From Mesostigma viride (lineage: Eukaryota > Streptophyta > Mesostigmatophyceae > Mesostigmatales > Mesostigmataceae), in assembly GCA_009746045.1 (NCBI GenBank), contig RPFO01000225.1, positions 701,001-765,000 on the forward strand: a stretch of 64,000 nt of DNA. The letters are read 5' to 3'. The notes below the pieces were generated by a model that saw only the letters and a program-made list of their open reading frames with translations, did no database searches and was not told where the DNA came from. This document shows, piece by piece, positions 45,880-54,648 of the stretch. The first letter of the stretch is position 1, and each line of letters starts with the position of its first letter. The translations under genes were made by a program, and so were the position numbers.

Positions 45880-46696
45880 CTACGCCTTCATCATCAAGCT
45901 GCATGCCCTGCACGTAGACTCATTTTGCTGCAGCCGGCCCGCAGGTGATCCAGCATCCTCTTCCTTGCTCGTTGTTCCGCATAGGAATGTCGGTGGCATG
46001 CAGAGGCGGCGGTGTGCCAACTCTTGGCGCACCATGCCAGCATGCATGCTCTGCGCAAGTGCACAAACGCACATGGCCCTTCCACGCTTGTCAGTCCCAG
46101 TTTTGACATGCTTGTTAGAGCGGTGTGCATAGGTCACCTTGTTCACATGGTGGAGGTGTTCAAAGGCCTCCCCCCGGCCCGAAAACAGGCGCAGGTCACC
46201 CAACTCACGGATCTGAGATGCATGGGATGTACTGTAGTGGGCCACCAGGTCGTGCATGTATGTGGTGACATGCTCTGGGGCAGTGAAAGAGATTGAAAGA
46301 GGCAACATAAGTGGCTGCCGGCACTAGCTCATCCCGGAGCTGCCGGCCGAGGTAGAGGGCCTCTACCTCGGCTGGGCACCTTTGCCTCCCGCTTGGGCCC
46401 CCCTGGCCCATCATCATCTAAGTCACACAGGGCCTCCCAAACATCCTTCAAACCCTGCCACACCCTGGTACGACAGTCATGATCAGTCTCATCAGTCGGT
46501 TGTACTCACAATATGTTCCCACTGCCCACAACGCGTCTTCCCACAACGCGTCTCCCGCCAGTCCCGTGTAGCGTGCCCAAACTGCCCACTTCTGCTGTCT
46601 ACTGCCCAGAATCTCATAGGGAATTCTGGCGGGCTGTACGAGGGCTGTGTACGGTAGTGTGACTTGAATTCTGTGCGTGCACGCTGAACCTGCCAC
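45880..46696 (-). pseudogene. unrecognised multi-exon or broken gene, possibly transposon-derived
   Basis: On the minus strand several adjoining frames look coding. They are IPYEILGSRQQKWAVWARY (about 46600), CPAEVEALYLGRQLRDELV (about 46340) and VTTYMHDLVAHYSTSHASQ with LRLFSGRGEAFEHLHHVNK (about 46200). The last pattern, a His-rich helix then 'G-L-x-x-F-S-x-x-x-x-E-x-x-H', resembles the C-terminal part of some DDE transposases. This is a weak motif resemblance only. Splice sites were not resolved. Confidence 0.3.
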
Positions 46697-46976
46697 CTGG
46701 AGGAGGCATATTTAAGCCCGGTCTCGCCCGCCATTACCATTTCAGGCCGCAACAAGGGCACGGGTAATCAGTAATTACCGGCAGTTGGCCAACGTCAGTT
46801 TTACTACATTTTCCTCATGCAGTTTTGTACGACCAGGGAGATAGATTTCCAGAATTTCATGTCGACGGAGTTTCTCATTGGCGTAAGTTACCTGCGGGTC
46901 GACCAGCAACGCGAAGGGAGCAGGCCATCCGGCAAAGGGAACAGGTCTTCTTGGCAGTGCCTGTTCCAGGCATGAT
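46697..46976. promoter_or_regulatory. upstream region of the nitrilase-like gene
   Basis: This short intergenic stretch includes the probable promoter and 5' untranslated region. No motif is assigned. Confidence 0.3.
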
Positions 46977-49094
46977 ATGCACTTGATGCAAACAATGGCA
47001 CGCCAAGCAGCGTTTTTTGTAGTTTACGTGGTTTTATGGCAAAACTTGGCATGCAGTATAGCATCAGGCGCTTCGTCGCTGGGCATCGGGAGCACAACCG
47101 CGTTATCTGTGCATCTATGGACGGCACCGCCCAAGGATGGCGACATGGATACCAACTTTAAGGCCGTGGAGCATGCTGCTCAACGCGTCTCCCCCGGCTC
47201 ATCGTACCGAAAAAGCCAGAGCGACAAAACGGGGAGTGACCCGTGGTCTCCGGCCGTCCTGGTCTTCCCGGAACTCTTTGCGACCGGTGTCTTGCCTTTG
47301 AAGTCGATGGTCGGGCCAGCTGGCGGCGATGCCGGGTCGGCGTGGACGAGTGACCGACTGCAAAGTTGGACGAGCGACCGACTGCGGAGTTCTCTCTCTC
47401 AAGCTTACCGCGACATGTCCTTTCCCGGCCACGGTTCCGGGATAGTTGGAACCCGGTTGAGGGATATAGCCAAGAGGTCCAACGTCACCATACTCCTGCC
47501 GTATTTGGAAACCGCGCCAGGTGGTGGGCAGCCCTTCTCATCCGCAATGCTTGCCGGCAGCGATGGCCGCTCCTTTACCAACTACCGCCGGTCCATGGTC
47601 GCGCGGCAGGGGGTGGCCCCCACGGGCATCCATGCTTTCCTCGGTACACCCCCCCACGGCGAAAAAGGCGGCAGGGGCCCGGTAGTCGACATCCACGGCG
47701 TCAAGGTGGGGGTGGTCATCGGGGCTGACCTCCACCTGCCAGAGACAGCCAGGGCGGCCGCCATCCGAGGCAGCCAGCTACTACTTGTCCCCGCGGCCAT
47801 CTCGGCGCATGGTTCCTGCACGTGCGCGGATGCGCGCCCCACGCACGCTGCTGGTGGTGATCACGGTACCTCTGGCACCTCTGCGGATGGCACTGCTGGT
47901 GACCATCATGTTGCCGCCCGTGACGAGTTCCTCGGCTGCCGCAGCGCCGGCTGTGCGGTATCACCCCAGGAGGATAAGCTCCCGCCGCTGCATGCCCAGT
48001 TTGTGCAGGTGCGCGCGAGTGAGAACGGCATCGCCGTGGCGTACGCTAGCATGCGGCAAACGTGGGACGCGCAGTACGACACCCAGGGGGAGGGGGGTGA
48101 CGACACGACCGTGGCCGCGTTGGGTGCGCTGCTGGCAGAAGCGGGGGGGGGAGCGCTCCCCTCTGCGTTCCGCTTCGAGGGAGGGAGCCACATTCTTGGG
48201 TGCTTACCGCGCCACATTGCAGCGCAGGGGTTGACTGTGGGCGGCACCGTGCCCCCGTGTGCGGACGAGGACGACGCGCCGGAATTATTCTCGGCCACGC
48301 TCGCCTTCCCCTTGGCGACGGTGCACGGCGTAGACAGCTCGCGCAGCCCCTTGGTGCGTCTGGGCCGAGGCGTGCTCCTCATGAGCGAGCATGAGATGAC
48401 CAGCGCGGTCGCAGCATGGACATCCTTCCAAGACTCTGACTCGCTGGCCATCGCCACCAGCGGTAGCACCGTGTCAAACCGCTTTGTGCCGGTCGACAAT
48501 GACTACGTCCCCCCTGGCCCGCACGGCGCGCACTACGGCGTGTTCACCGGATACAAGCGTTACGACTTTTACCTTGCCTGGACCATCCCGATGCTCTGTG
48601 TGCTCGCGGTGGTTGTTGCGATCATCACCGAGATCGTCTGGCGAGTTCGCGAGCGTAAGAGGAGGGCGGCAGCGGCGGCCGCCGGCACGCTCGAGGACTA
48701 TGACTTGGGCATCACGCCGGACATGGACCCGGAGGAGGCGGAGCTGCGGCGGCGCGCGGCCAGGATAAACGAGGAGGATGTGAAGGACATCAGCTTTGTG
48801 ACTGTGAGGCAGTGGCGCGAGCACCAAGTGGCAGAGAAGCTGCGCAAAAAGAAGGAGGCGGAGGAGGCGGCTGCGGCTGCGGCGGCCAAGGGAAACACAG
48901 CAGATGGGGCAAAGGAGGTTAGTAAGGGGGGGGATGGGGCAGCACCCACGGGGGGGAAAGGTGCGGGTGTGCAGCGGCGCGCCCCCAGGGTCGTGTCCGC
49001 GAGTGATGCTGACCTGGCGCACGCGGGTGGGTCTGGGTCGGAGCATTCTGGTTTGGATGGGGAGGATGGGGACGAGAGCAAGAAGAAAAAGTGA
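46977..49094 (+). CDS. nitrilase/vanin-like single-pass membrane protein, active site degraded
   Basis: This is a single-exon gene of 705 aa. The N-terminus MHLMQTMARQAAFFVVYVVL is a signal peptide. Residues about 40-500 follow the carbon-nitrogen hydrolase pattern. The catalytic Glu region VLVFPELFATG is present. The usual Lys position reads TNYRRSMVAR. The Cys nucleophile position reads VGVVIGADLHLPETARAAAI, with Gly where Cys is expected. A low-complexity insert follows (about 280-320). Near residue 545 a hydrophobic segment (TIPMLCVLAVVVAIITEIV) is followed by a basic stop-transfer RVRERKRR and a charged coiled-coil/Ala-rich cytoplasmic tail. It is probably a secretory-pathway membrane protein without amidohydrolase activity. 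The role is unknown. Confidence 0.8.
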   Translation: MHLMQTMARQAAFFVVYVVLWQNLACSIASGASSLGIGSTTALSVHLWTAPPKDGDMDTNFKAVEHAAQRVSPGSSYRKSQSDKTGSDPWSPAVLVFPELFATGVLPLKSMVGPAGGDAGSAWTSDRLQSWTSDRLRSSLSQAYRDMSFPGHGSGIVGTRLRDIAKRSNVTILLPYLETAPGGGQPFSSAMLAGSDGRSFTNYRRSMVARQGVAPTGIHAFLGTPPHGEKGGRGPVVDIHGVKVGVVIGADLHLPETARAAAIRGSQLLLVPAAISAHGSCTCADARPTHAAGGDHGTSGTSADGTAGDHHVAARDEFLGCRSAGCAVSPQEDKLPPLHAQFVQVRASENGIAVAYASMRQTWDAQYDTQGEGGDDTTVAALGALLAEAGGGALPSAFRFEGGSHILGCLPRHIAAQGLTVGGTVPPCADEDDAPELFSATLAFPLATVHGVDSSRSPLVRLGRGVLLMSEHEMTSAVAAWTSFQDSDSLAIATSGSTVSNRFVPVDNDYVPPGPHGAHYGVFTGYKRYDFYLAWTIPMLCVLAVVVAIITEIVWRVRERKRRAAAAAAGTLEDYDLGITPDMDPEEAELRRRAARINEEDVKDISFVTVRQWREHQVAEKLRKKKEAEEAAAAAAAKGNTADGAKEVSKGGDGAAPTGGKGAGVQRRAPRVVSASDADLAHAGGSGSEHSGLDGEDGDESKKKK

Positions 49095-50220
49095 GCGCGT
49101 CTGGAGACTTGTGCAGCGGACGGGGAGAGGCATGGGATGGGTGGGGAAGGCACGTGGACTGTCGACATGCAGGCAGAACTGGCTCTACTTTGCGTGCACG
49201 TATGGAGAGACCTCACAGTTTGCCCACTGCTTGCCTGCCTCGTTTCGGCCCGTGGACAAATGGGGGGTGTTTTTTTTGGCTGCATCGCAGCGTAGTTTCA
49301 TGCCCAAGAGTTGCAGTTGTTTGTCAAAGGCTACTGCGCCCAGGCCCCCTTGCCGCGCCCCTTTGTTTTTTGTTGTAGTTTTGGGCTTCGGGCCACTTGG
49401 TGCAGACGGAGGATTTTTTTACCCCACCTGCTTGTTCTTGCCAGGAAGAAAAAAGCACTACGAGTATGTGCAGTATTTGAAGATAGGAGACAAGAACAGT
49501 TTGTGCCCAGCAAGTGCTGAAGCTAGTAGGGTTCTATACCAGGGGCATCGGGCATTATCTGCTCTGCAGTGAGTCTGTCAGAATCCTGGGTTGTCGGATT
49601 TTTGTGAGTGGCAGCCGCCATTGCCAGTGTACCGGAAAGAGATCTGAGATTGACTTGAGGAAGCATATGATGGAACAACCCTGGAAACTGGAAAGGTAAT
49701 ATTCATGGAACGAGTGACTAAAGATTTCAATGAACGTAGTAAGTACTTGAGTGTCATGTGCAGAGGCATGCGACGGAGTACTTCAAAATAAATACACAAT
49801 ATGCCTCATGAGGTCATCTGCATCAATGAACGTGGACTGTCCGTCACACGGTGCTTTTCACCTGCGCATTAGGCATTAGCTTTGCTGCATTCAATTGTCA
49901 CTGGGTGCTTTTGACATTTCACGGCATGCGCAACCTCCTTTTACATGTATCAACTAGCATTAGTTACTTATATAAATGTAAAAGGTTTAAGATGTAAATC
50001 TTTCATATCATAAATTTACATTTATTTTCATGTATTCACTGTCAAGCTTTGATGCGTATCACGTGAGACAACTATTCCTGGACCCATGGCGCTCCAAACG
50101 TCGTATACGTGTTACTGTGCAATGTCTCTCTAGCAATACTACTACTGAGACACTGGCAATATTCTGATTTGGCACGCCGCAAAGGTGAAAACCATTTGCG
50201 TTCAGTGCCGGTCCACTGGC
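49095..50220. other. 3' flank of the nitrilase-like gene, no further gene seen
   Basis: No ORF over 100 codons with coding character. It becomes AT-rich after 49.7 kb. Confidence 0.4.
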
Positions 50221-50305
50221 AATATCAAGGAGACAACCAGCGCAGGCCAGAAATCGGGAGAATCCGGACTGGCAATATATTTACTATTAATTAATTAATT
50301 AAGTA
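50221..50305 (+). mobile_element. short LINE fragment with TTAATTAATTAATTAA tail
   Basis: It has the same 'GGAGACAACCAGCGCAGG' and 'CGGGAGAATCCGGA' segments as the LINE copy at 31.5 kb, and ends in a TTAA tract at 50287-50302, immediately before the subtelomeric block. Confidence 0.65.
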
Positions 50306-50427
50306 GCTTCCATCATCATTCCGTCATCATTCCGTCATCGCGGCTCACAGAAGGGCACCAGCCTTATGCTGGCATCTGCCACCCCTATAGTGACCCTATA
50401 GTGACCGCGGCCTAGGGTGGGGTATCA

Positions 50428-50496
50428 CCCTAAACCCTAAACCCTAAACCCTAAACCCTAAACCCTAAACCCTAAACCCTAAACCCTAAACCCTAA
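50428..50496 (+). repeat. interstitial telomeric repeat (CCCTAAA)n
   Basis: About ten perfect CCCTAAA units (69 bp), C-rich on the plus strand. This is the orientation of a left chromosome end, so the former chromosome interior would be to the right. It is embedded in sequence resembling the neighbouring satellite. Confidence 0.98.
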
Positions 50497-50548
50497 CACC
50501 GTCTCCAGGCACCCACGGCATCCCCCCACCCTGGCTATCACCCTCCCA

Positions 50549-51070
50549 CTGTGACTAAATTTACTAAGTTTACTATGGGTTTTTGGTTTTTTTTCTAGGA
50601 ATTTCAAGCCAGCTGCCATGAGGTCAAAGTGCTACAGGTGCTGTGTGGTACAGGGTAGCTATAGTGACCTTATAGTGACCATGGTGGTAGACTCTTATGC
50701 TGGCATCCCAGGGTGACTAATTTTACTAAGTTTACTATGGTTTTTTGGTTTTTTTTCTAGGAAATTCAAGCCAGCTGCCATGAGGTCAAGGTGCTACAGG
50801 TGCTGTGTGGTACAGGGTAGCTATAGTGACCTTATAGTGACCATGGTGGTAGACTCTTATGCTGGCATCCCAGGGTGACTAAATTTACTAAGTTTACTAT
50901 GGGTTTTGGGTTTTTTTTCTAGGAAATTCAAGCCACCTGCCATGAGGTCGAAGTGGTGACATCCTGCCACAACTGGGTGAGGGCCATGTGGGATATGGGA
51001 CTAAGTCATTTCCCGTGGGAAACTATGTTTACTACGTTTACTATGGGTTTTGGGTTTTATTCCTAGGAAA
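50549..51070. repeat. 162-bp tandem satellite (about three units)
   Basis: Three units spaced 161-163 bp each contain TGACTAAATTTACTAAG, a T-rich stretch, 'CTAGGAAATTCAAGCC', GCTACAGGTGCTGTGTGG and CTATAGTGACCTTATAGTG. Related pieces lie left of the telomere units (50365-50405). Confidence 0.9.
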
Positions 51071-51460
51071 TTAATTCAGGTGTGCACCACCAAAAACACA
51101 CCTGAATTTCCCAAAAAAAGAACCCCCAAAAAACTTAGTAAATATAGTCTCCCACGACAAATGGTTATGAAAACATAGTTTCCCACGGCAAAATGACCAA
51201 TAAATCCATCTCCCACGGGAAAGGCCATGGGGGCCGGCCAGCGGGGGTGCAGCGGAGGGGCGCGGACTGCCAAGCAGTGGCGGGACTGCCAGGTGGTGGT
51301 GGGCCTCCTGTGTTTTCTCGTGGGAAACTATATTTACTACTAAATTGATATTTTCAGTTGGAAATAAAGTTTTATTCGACGTGTGAGAGAGCATGCACAG
51401 GCTTGCATAATTTCCCGCAAAGAAAACCCAAAACCCGTAGTTAGCTTAGTAAATTTAGTA
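51071..51460. repeat. inverted satellite pieces and hairpins
   Basis: A hairpin with arms ATTCAGGTGTG and CACACCTGAAT lies at about 51074-51110. GTGGGAAACTAT motifs appear in both orientations. An inverted piece of the satellite (TTAGTAAATTTAGTAAGG) lies at about 51420-51460. This is the last recognised subtelomere-like sequence before the viral genes. Confidence 0.75.
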
Positions 51461-51808
51461 AGGTGCTGGAGGGTCGAGCAGTGCGTGGGAGTTGGCGGAC
51501 CCGGCGAGGGCCGCGCGGCGGGGTGTGCAGAGTGTTAGGGTGTATTACTCTGTGTAACCTCTGGAAACTCGGACGACCTATGCAAGAATCCCACACGACC
51601 TGCGTCGATGCATGAGAGGTTTACTCTACTTTTTAAACCCGCAGTTAGAACTGCAATTCGAGACGAAATGAAAATTGTTTTCAGCATACATTGACGCGTT
51701 TTATACTGCATAAACGAATTCATTAAAAAATATAACACGTTTACATTCGTTATCAGCTCGACAAGAGCGAAATGGCAAGCTCGTTGCCGTCGTCAACAAG
51801 ACGACAAT

Positions 51809-52381
51809 CTACTCCTTGTCCTTGGAGTGTCCAGTCAGGCTCTTCACGTACGAGGCGGAGTTCTTCTTGTCGCCATGGCCGTGGGAGCTTGACGCTCCCT
51901 CGCGGCTCCTCTTCCTGCCATTGGAAGTGGCGGTCTTTGCGTCCTCGAAACCCTTCTTTGCCTCCTCCCATGCCTTGTAGAGGGTAACGGGGGCAATGCC
52001 TGGCTGGCGCTTGGACTTGGAGAAGCCATCGACGAATTCGTCGACCATCTTAACGCATCCGTCGGCTTGGTCGAGGCGAATCCACTCGCAACGGTCCTCG
52101 ACCTTCCTCGGCCTTGCCGCGTTCCTCTCGTAGACCCACTCGACGCAAATTTTTGGCGTCTTGCGGTCGACATCGTCATATCCGGCGTCGTGAATCTTGA
52201 AGACCTCGCAGGTAGGTCCGGTGCCTCCAACAGCACCTTCGTTTCCGGAAAGAAGGGAGACCTTGTGCGTCAGGTGTGCGAGCTGGTCAGATATCTTTGT
52301 CTGGCCGTCCTCGAGACCATCGAGGATTTTTCCGAGCATTGCCAACGCCTTCTCGCAAGGCCCTGCGTTTCGGGAAGCCAT
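51809..52381 (-). CDS. PLV protein of unknown function (190 aa)
   Basis: The ATG at 52381 (MASRNAGPCEKALAMLGKI) is preferred over upstream non-ATG extension. The N-terminal third is helical (coiled-coil-like, through KISDQLAHLTHKVSLL). The middle is a small mixed domain (CVEWVYERNAARPRKVED, CEWIRLDQADG). The C-terminal 50 residues are basic and Ser-rich (NGRKRSREGASSSHG). It is the outermost gene on the left. Not recognised; the basic tail could bind nucleic acid. Confidence 0.7.
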   Translation of the reverse strand: MASRNAGPCEKALAMLGKILDGLEDGQTKISDQLAHLTHKVSLLSGNEGAVGGTGPTCEVFKIHDAGYDDVDRKTPKICVEWVYERNAARPRKVEDRCEWIRLDQADGCVKMVDEFVDGFSKSKRQPGIAPVTLYKAWEEAKKGFEDAKTATSNGRKRSREGASSSHGHGDKKNSASYVKSLTGHSKDKE

Positions 52382-52724
52382 GGCTACCGGCAGAGAGCTT
52401 GGCAACGTGAGATGCGTGACTTGCACGTGATTTTGCCTATTTGTGCACAATGTGCCAAGGTCCGTTACGTCTGCTGGCACGGCCTGGACAGGACGCGAAG
52501 GTGGCTGGACTTGTACAAGTGTCGAACTTGGCTAAATTTCGGAGCGATGCAAGTCTAAGGTGGCCTCTACCACGTGGCGAGTTCTGGGACGTGAATTTAG
52601 GTAAAAAGACTCGTAAGCATGCGAGTAATCAACTGGGTCACTTGTCAATCGCCTGAACGAGGTTTCTAAGGTATCCACGCAGGTAAATTTTCCGAAGCAA
52701 CCACCCATATATATTTCGTAGAAA
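52382..52724. other. spacer between two viral genes
   Basis: A 67-codon ATG frame on the minus strand (52735-52532) overlaps the end of the upstream gene by 11 bp. Its composition gives no coding support, so the stretch is treated as leader/promoter of the 190-aa gene. Confidence 0.4.
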
Positions 52725-53231
52725 TTACTTGCCATGGCAGGAACATTTTTTTTTCTCTAGTCCTCGGACTTTCTCGAAACGCAAAATTACAACGAATTTC
52801 GCCACAGCCGTTGGGACCGTGTAAGAATCATCACCAGCAGCCCTGTCGAGGTGCACGAGGCTTAAAGATAAACGACCACCATTCCGAAACAGATATGGAT
52901 CAGTCAGGTTCATATAATTGTGATCGTTGACGCATGTGTAAGTCGTAGCTACAGCCCCACCAGAGCAGAATTCTGAAAAAAGCACTGCGTGCTCATCCAA
53001 ATTGTTCTCGGCCCCTCGAAAGTTAGGCGAGGTCACGCCAAGTATACTCTTCCCCGCTGCTCCCTGGATGTTAACTAGATAGGCTGCGTGCCCACCTCCT
53101 CGCCAGTCCTCGTCGATGATTGGGGCTCTCGGGTCTGGCTTGATGACAAATTCTGCTCGTCTCGTTGTGGCGTCAAAGGAGAGTGCCTTGTTGCTGTCTA
53201 GTAAAATCTGATAAAAAGTGGGATACTCCAT
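52725..53231 (-). CDS. PLV probable structural protein (168 aa)
   Basis: It starts MEYPTFYQILLDSNKALSFD and is predicted to be mostly beta, with short hydrophobic strands (AAYLVNIQGAAG, AVLFSEFCSGGAV, RLSLSLVHLD, VAKFVVILRFEKV). Length and strand pattern suit a single beta-sandwich. The C-terminus CSCHGK is Cys-rich. It lies next to the fibre gene. Not recognised by family; a minor structural role is inferred from context. Confidence 0.65.
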   Translation of the reverse strand: MEYPTFYQILLDSNKALSFDATTRRAEFVIKPDPRAPIIDEDWRGGGHAAYLVNIQGAAGKSILGVTSPNFRGAENNLDEHAVLFSEFCSGGAVATTYTCVNDHNYMNLTDPYLFRNGGRLSLSLVHLDRAAGDDSYTVPTAVAKFVVILRFEKVRGLEKKKCSCHGK

Positions 53232-53284
53232 GCTTTATTGTGATATATAGAAGAGATATTTAGTTCTTGTCTTGCATCCTATGT

Positions 53285-54421
53285 CTATGGGGGCGGTGTT
53301 GCAGGAGTGCCCCACTTGGCCACGAGGTACCCGCGGATCAGCTCCAACTCGGCGGAGGTCTTGGCGGTATTGTAGATGAGGATCTCGCCGATCCACCCAT
53401 CAAAGGCGCGGACTGCGTTAGTCGTATCGCCACCAACTGCGAGATTGCCTGTGAACGTTTCGGGATTTGCCCCGGCATCCGCGTCTGCGGTACGCCCGTC
53501 GAATCTGGTTCTGAAAGTGTTCAATACCGTGTCCACCGAAAGCGCAAGGACGTGCTGCTGGTTGTCAAAAAAATTTTGTCTCGATGCCATCGCGACATAT
53601 AGCTGGGTTGTCCCAGGACCCTGTGTCACGGCTACGACGGGACCTGTGGAGTGGTAACTGAGTCGATTCGCTCTCGCCGTCATCGTGCTTCCTATCATGA
53701 ATCCTCTGATAATGTCCGTGGTCCCGGGGTTGTTGGTATCAGGGTAGGTAGCGGTCGTCAGCTGTTTGGCGACTATCACCACGGACGACTTGGTCCCGAT
53801 AGATCCCCAGAATGTAGATGACGAGGTCAGAAGTCCCGAGCGGAGGTTGATGAAGCGGAGGGACGTCTTCCCGTTGAGCTCGGTGGTGTCCAGAATGGGC
53901 GTCTTCGCGGAATTGGACTGCGTTACGTGATACCCCGAGGCCCGGTTCTTCTTGTCGTTCATCCGCAGCACGTTGCCGCCCGCGGTGCTCTGGACGGCGG
54001 TCCCCGTGGTGTCGCTGAACAGGGTGCTGCCGTCCGACGGGTCGTACCACGCGTACAAAGCGGGGTCGACGGCTGGGTCGTACGAGTACGTGAACGAAAG
54101 CGTATTGGAGGCCGCGTTGCCACTCCCCCACGATGCGTCTATCACCGTGTTTGCACCAACGTTTACAGTCGTTGAGAAGTTGGCCATAGTTGGAGTGACG
54201 TCGAACGTGTAAGAGTTTCCACTTCCCAGGAGGTTTGAGGCCGCCCCATTGGTAACGGTGATGTCGCCCAACACAAAACCAGTTACAGGCCTGTTAAATG
54301 TGGCAGTCACGGTCACTGGAACAACAGTAGGCGTTGGGCTGCCAGTCGTGAGGGTTACAGTATTCTTGGCACGCCTCTTCCGCGTGAGTAGTGGGCAAAT
54401 GCTATAATCAAACGACATCAA
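53285..54421 (-). CDS. PLV fibre/attachment-like protein (Ig-like plus ConA-like domains, 378 aa)
   Basis: Residues about 20-105 resemble a bacterial-type Ig-like repeat (VTVTATFNRPVTGFVLGD, ITVTNGAAS). Residues about 120-370 match the pattern of concanavalin A-like/LamG lectin domains of phage and viral fibres (ALYAWYDPSDGSTLF, RMNDKKNRASGYHV, LRFINLRSGLL, FDGWIGEILIYN, LELIRGYLVAKWG). Such proteins sit at vertices or tails and bind surface glycans. The gene is immediately downstream of the capsid genes. The receptor is unknown; the domain calls are by eye. Confidence 0.7.
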   Translation of the reverse strand: MMSFDYSICPLLTRKRRAKNTVTLTTGSPTPTVVPVTVTATFNRPVTGFVLGDITVTNGAASNLLGSGNSYTFDVTPTMANFSTTVNVGANTVIDASWGSGNAASNTLSFTYSYDPAVDPALYAWYDPSDGSTLFSDTTGTAVQSTAGGNVLRMNDKKNRASGYHVTQSNSAKTPILDTTELNGKTSLRFINLRSGLLTSSSTFWGSIGTKSSVVIVAKQLTTATYPDTNNPGTTDIIRGFMIGSTMTARANRLSYHSTGPVVAVTQGPGTTQLYVAMASRQNFFDNQQHVLALSVDTVLNTFRTRFDGRTADADAGANPETFTGNLAVGGDTTNAVRAFDGWIGEILIYNTAKTSAELELIRGYLVAKWGTPATPPP

Positions 54422-54443
54422 ACTAATCTACAATATCATGACA

Positions 54444-54617
54444 CTATTTTTTGGAGTTTCGTGGCAGTGGATATTGAAACTTCCCAACCAAAACCGGCCC
54501 TTGTTTTGCTGGCAAAAGTGAGGCCCTGCCATCATCTGCTAGGTTTGGCGTATCGAAGATCAGTATCTGCCTATTTAAGGGGTTTGCGACTATCCTAGGG
54601 TCTTTGAGATAATCCAT
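54444..54617 (-). CDS. small PLV ORF (57 aa)
   Basis: It starts at ATG 54617 (MDYLKDPRIVANPLNRQIL) and lies between the fibre and capsid genes with 22-31-bp gaps. No domain or membrane segment. Kept because of its position in a tightly packed block and a clean ATG. Confidence 0.45.
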   Translation of the reverse strand: MDYLKDPRIVANPLNRQILIFDTPNLADDGRASLLPAKQGPVLVGKFQYPLPRNSKK

Positions 54618-54648
54618 CGAAGACACAGTATACTAGAGAGGGAGATTT

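Noticed and set aside
50428..50496. True chromosome end
   Set aside because: The CCCTAAA tract is only 69 bp and is flanked on both sides by tens of kilobases of sequence, so it is interstitial as given.
52532..52735. 67-codon viral ORF overlapping the 168-aa gene end
   Set aside because: It has an ATG but no coding-like composition or neighbour support. It more likely is leader sequence of the downstream 190-aa gene.
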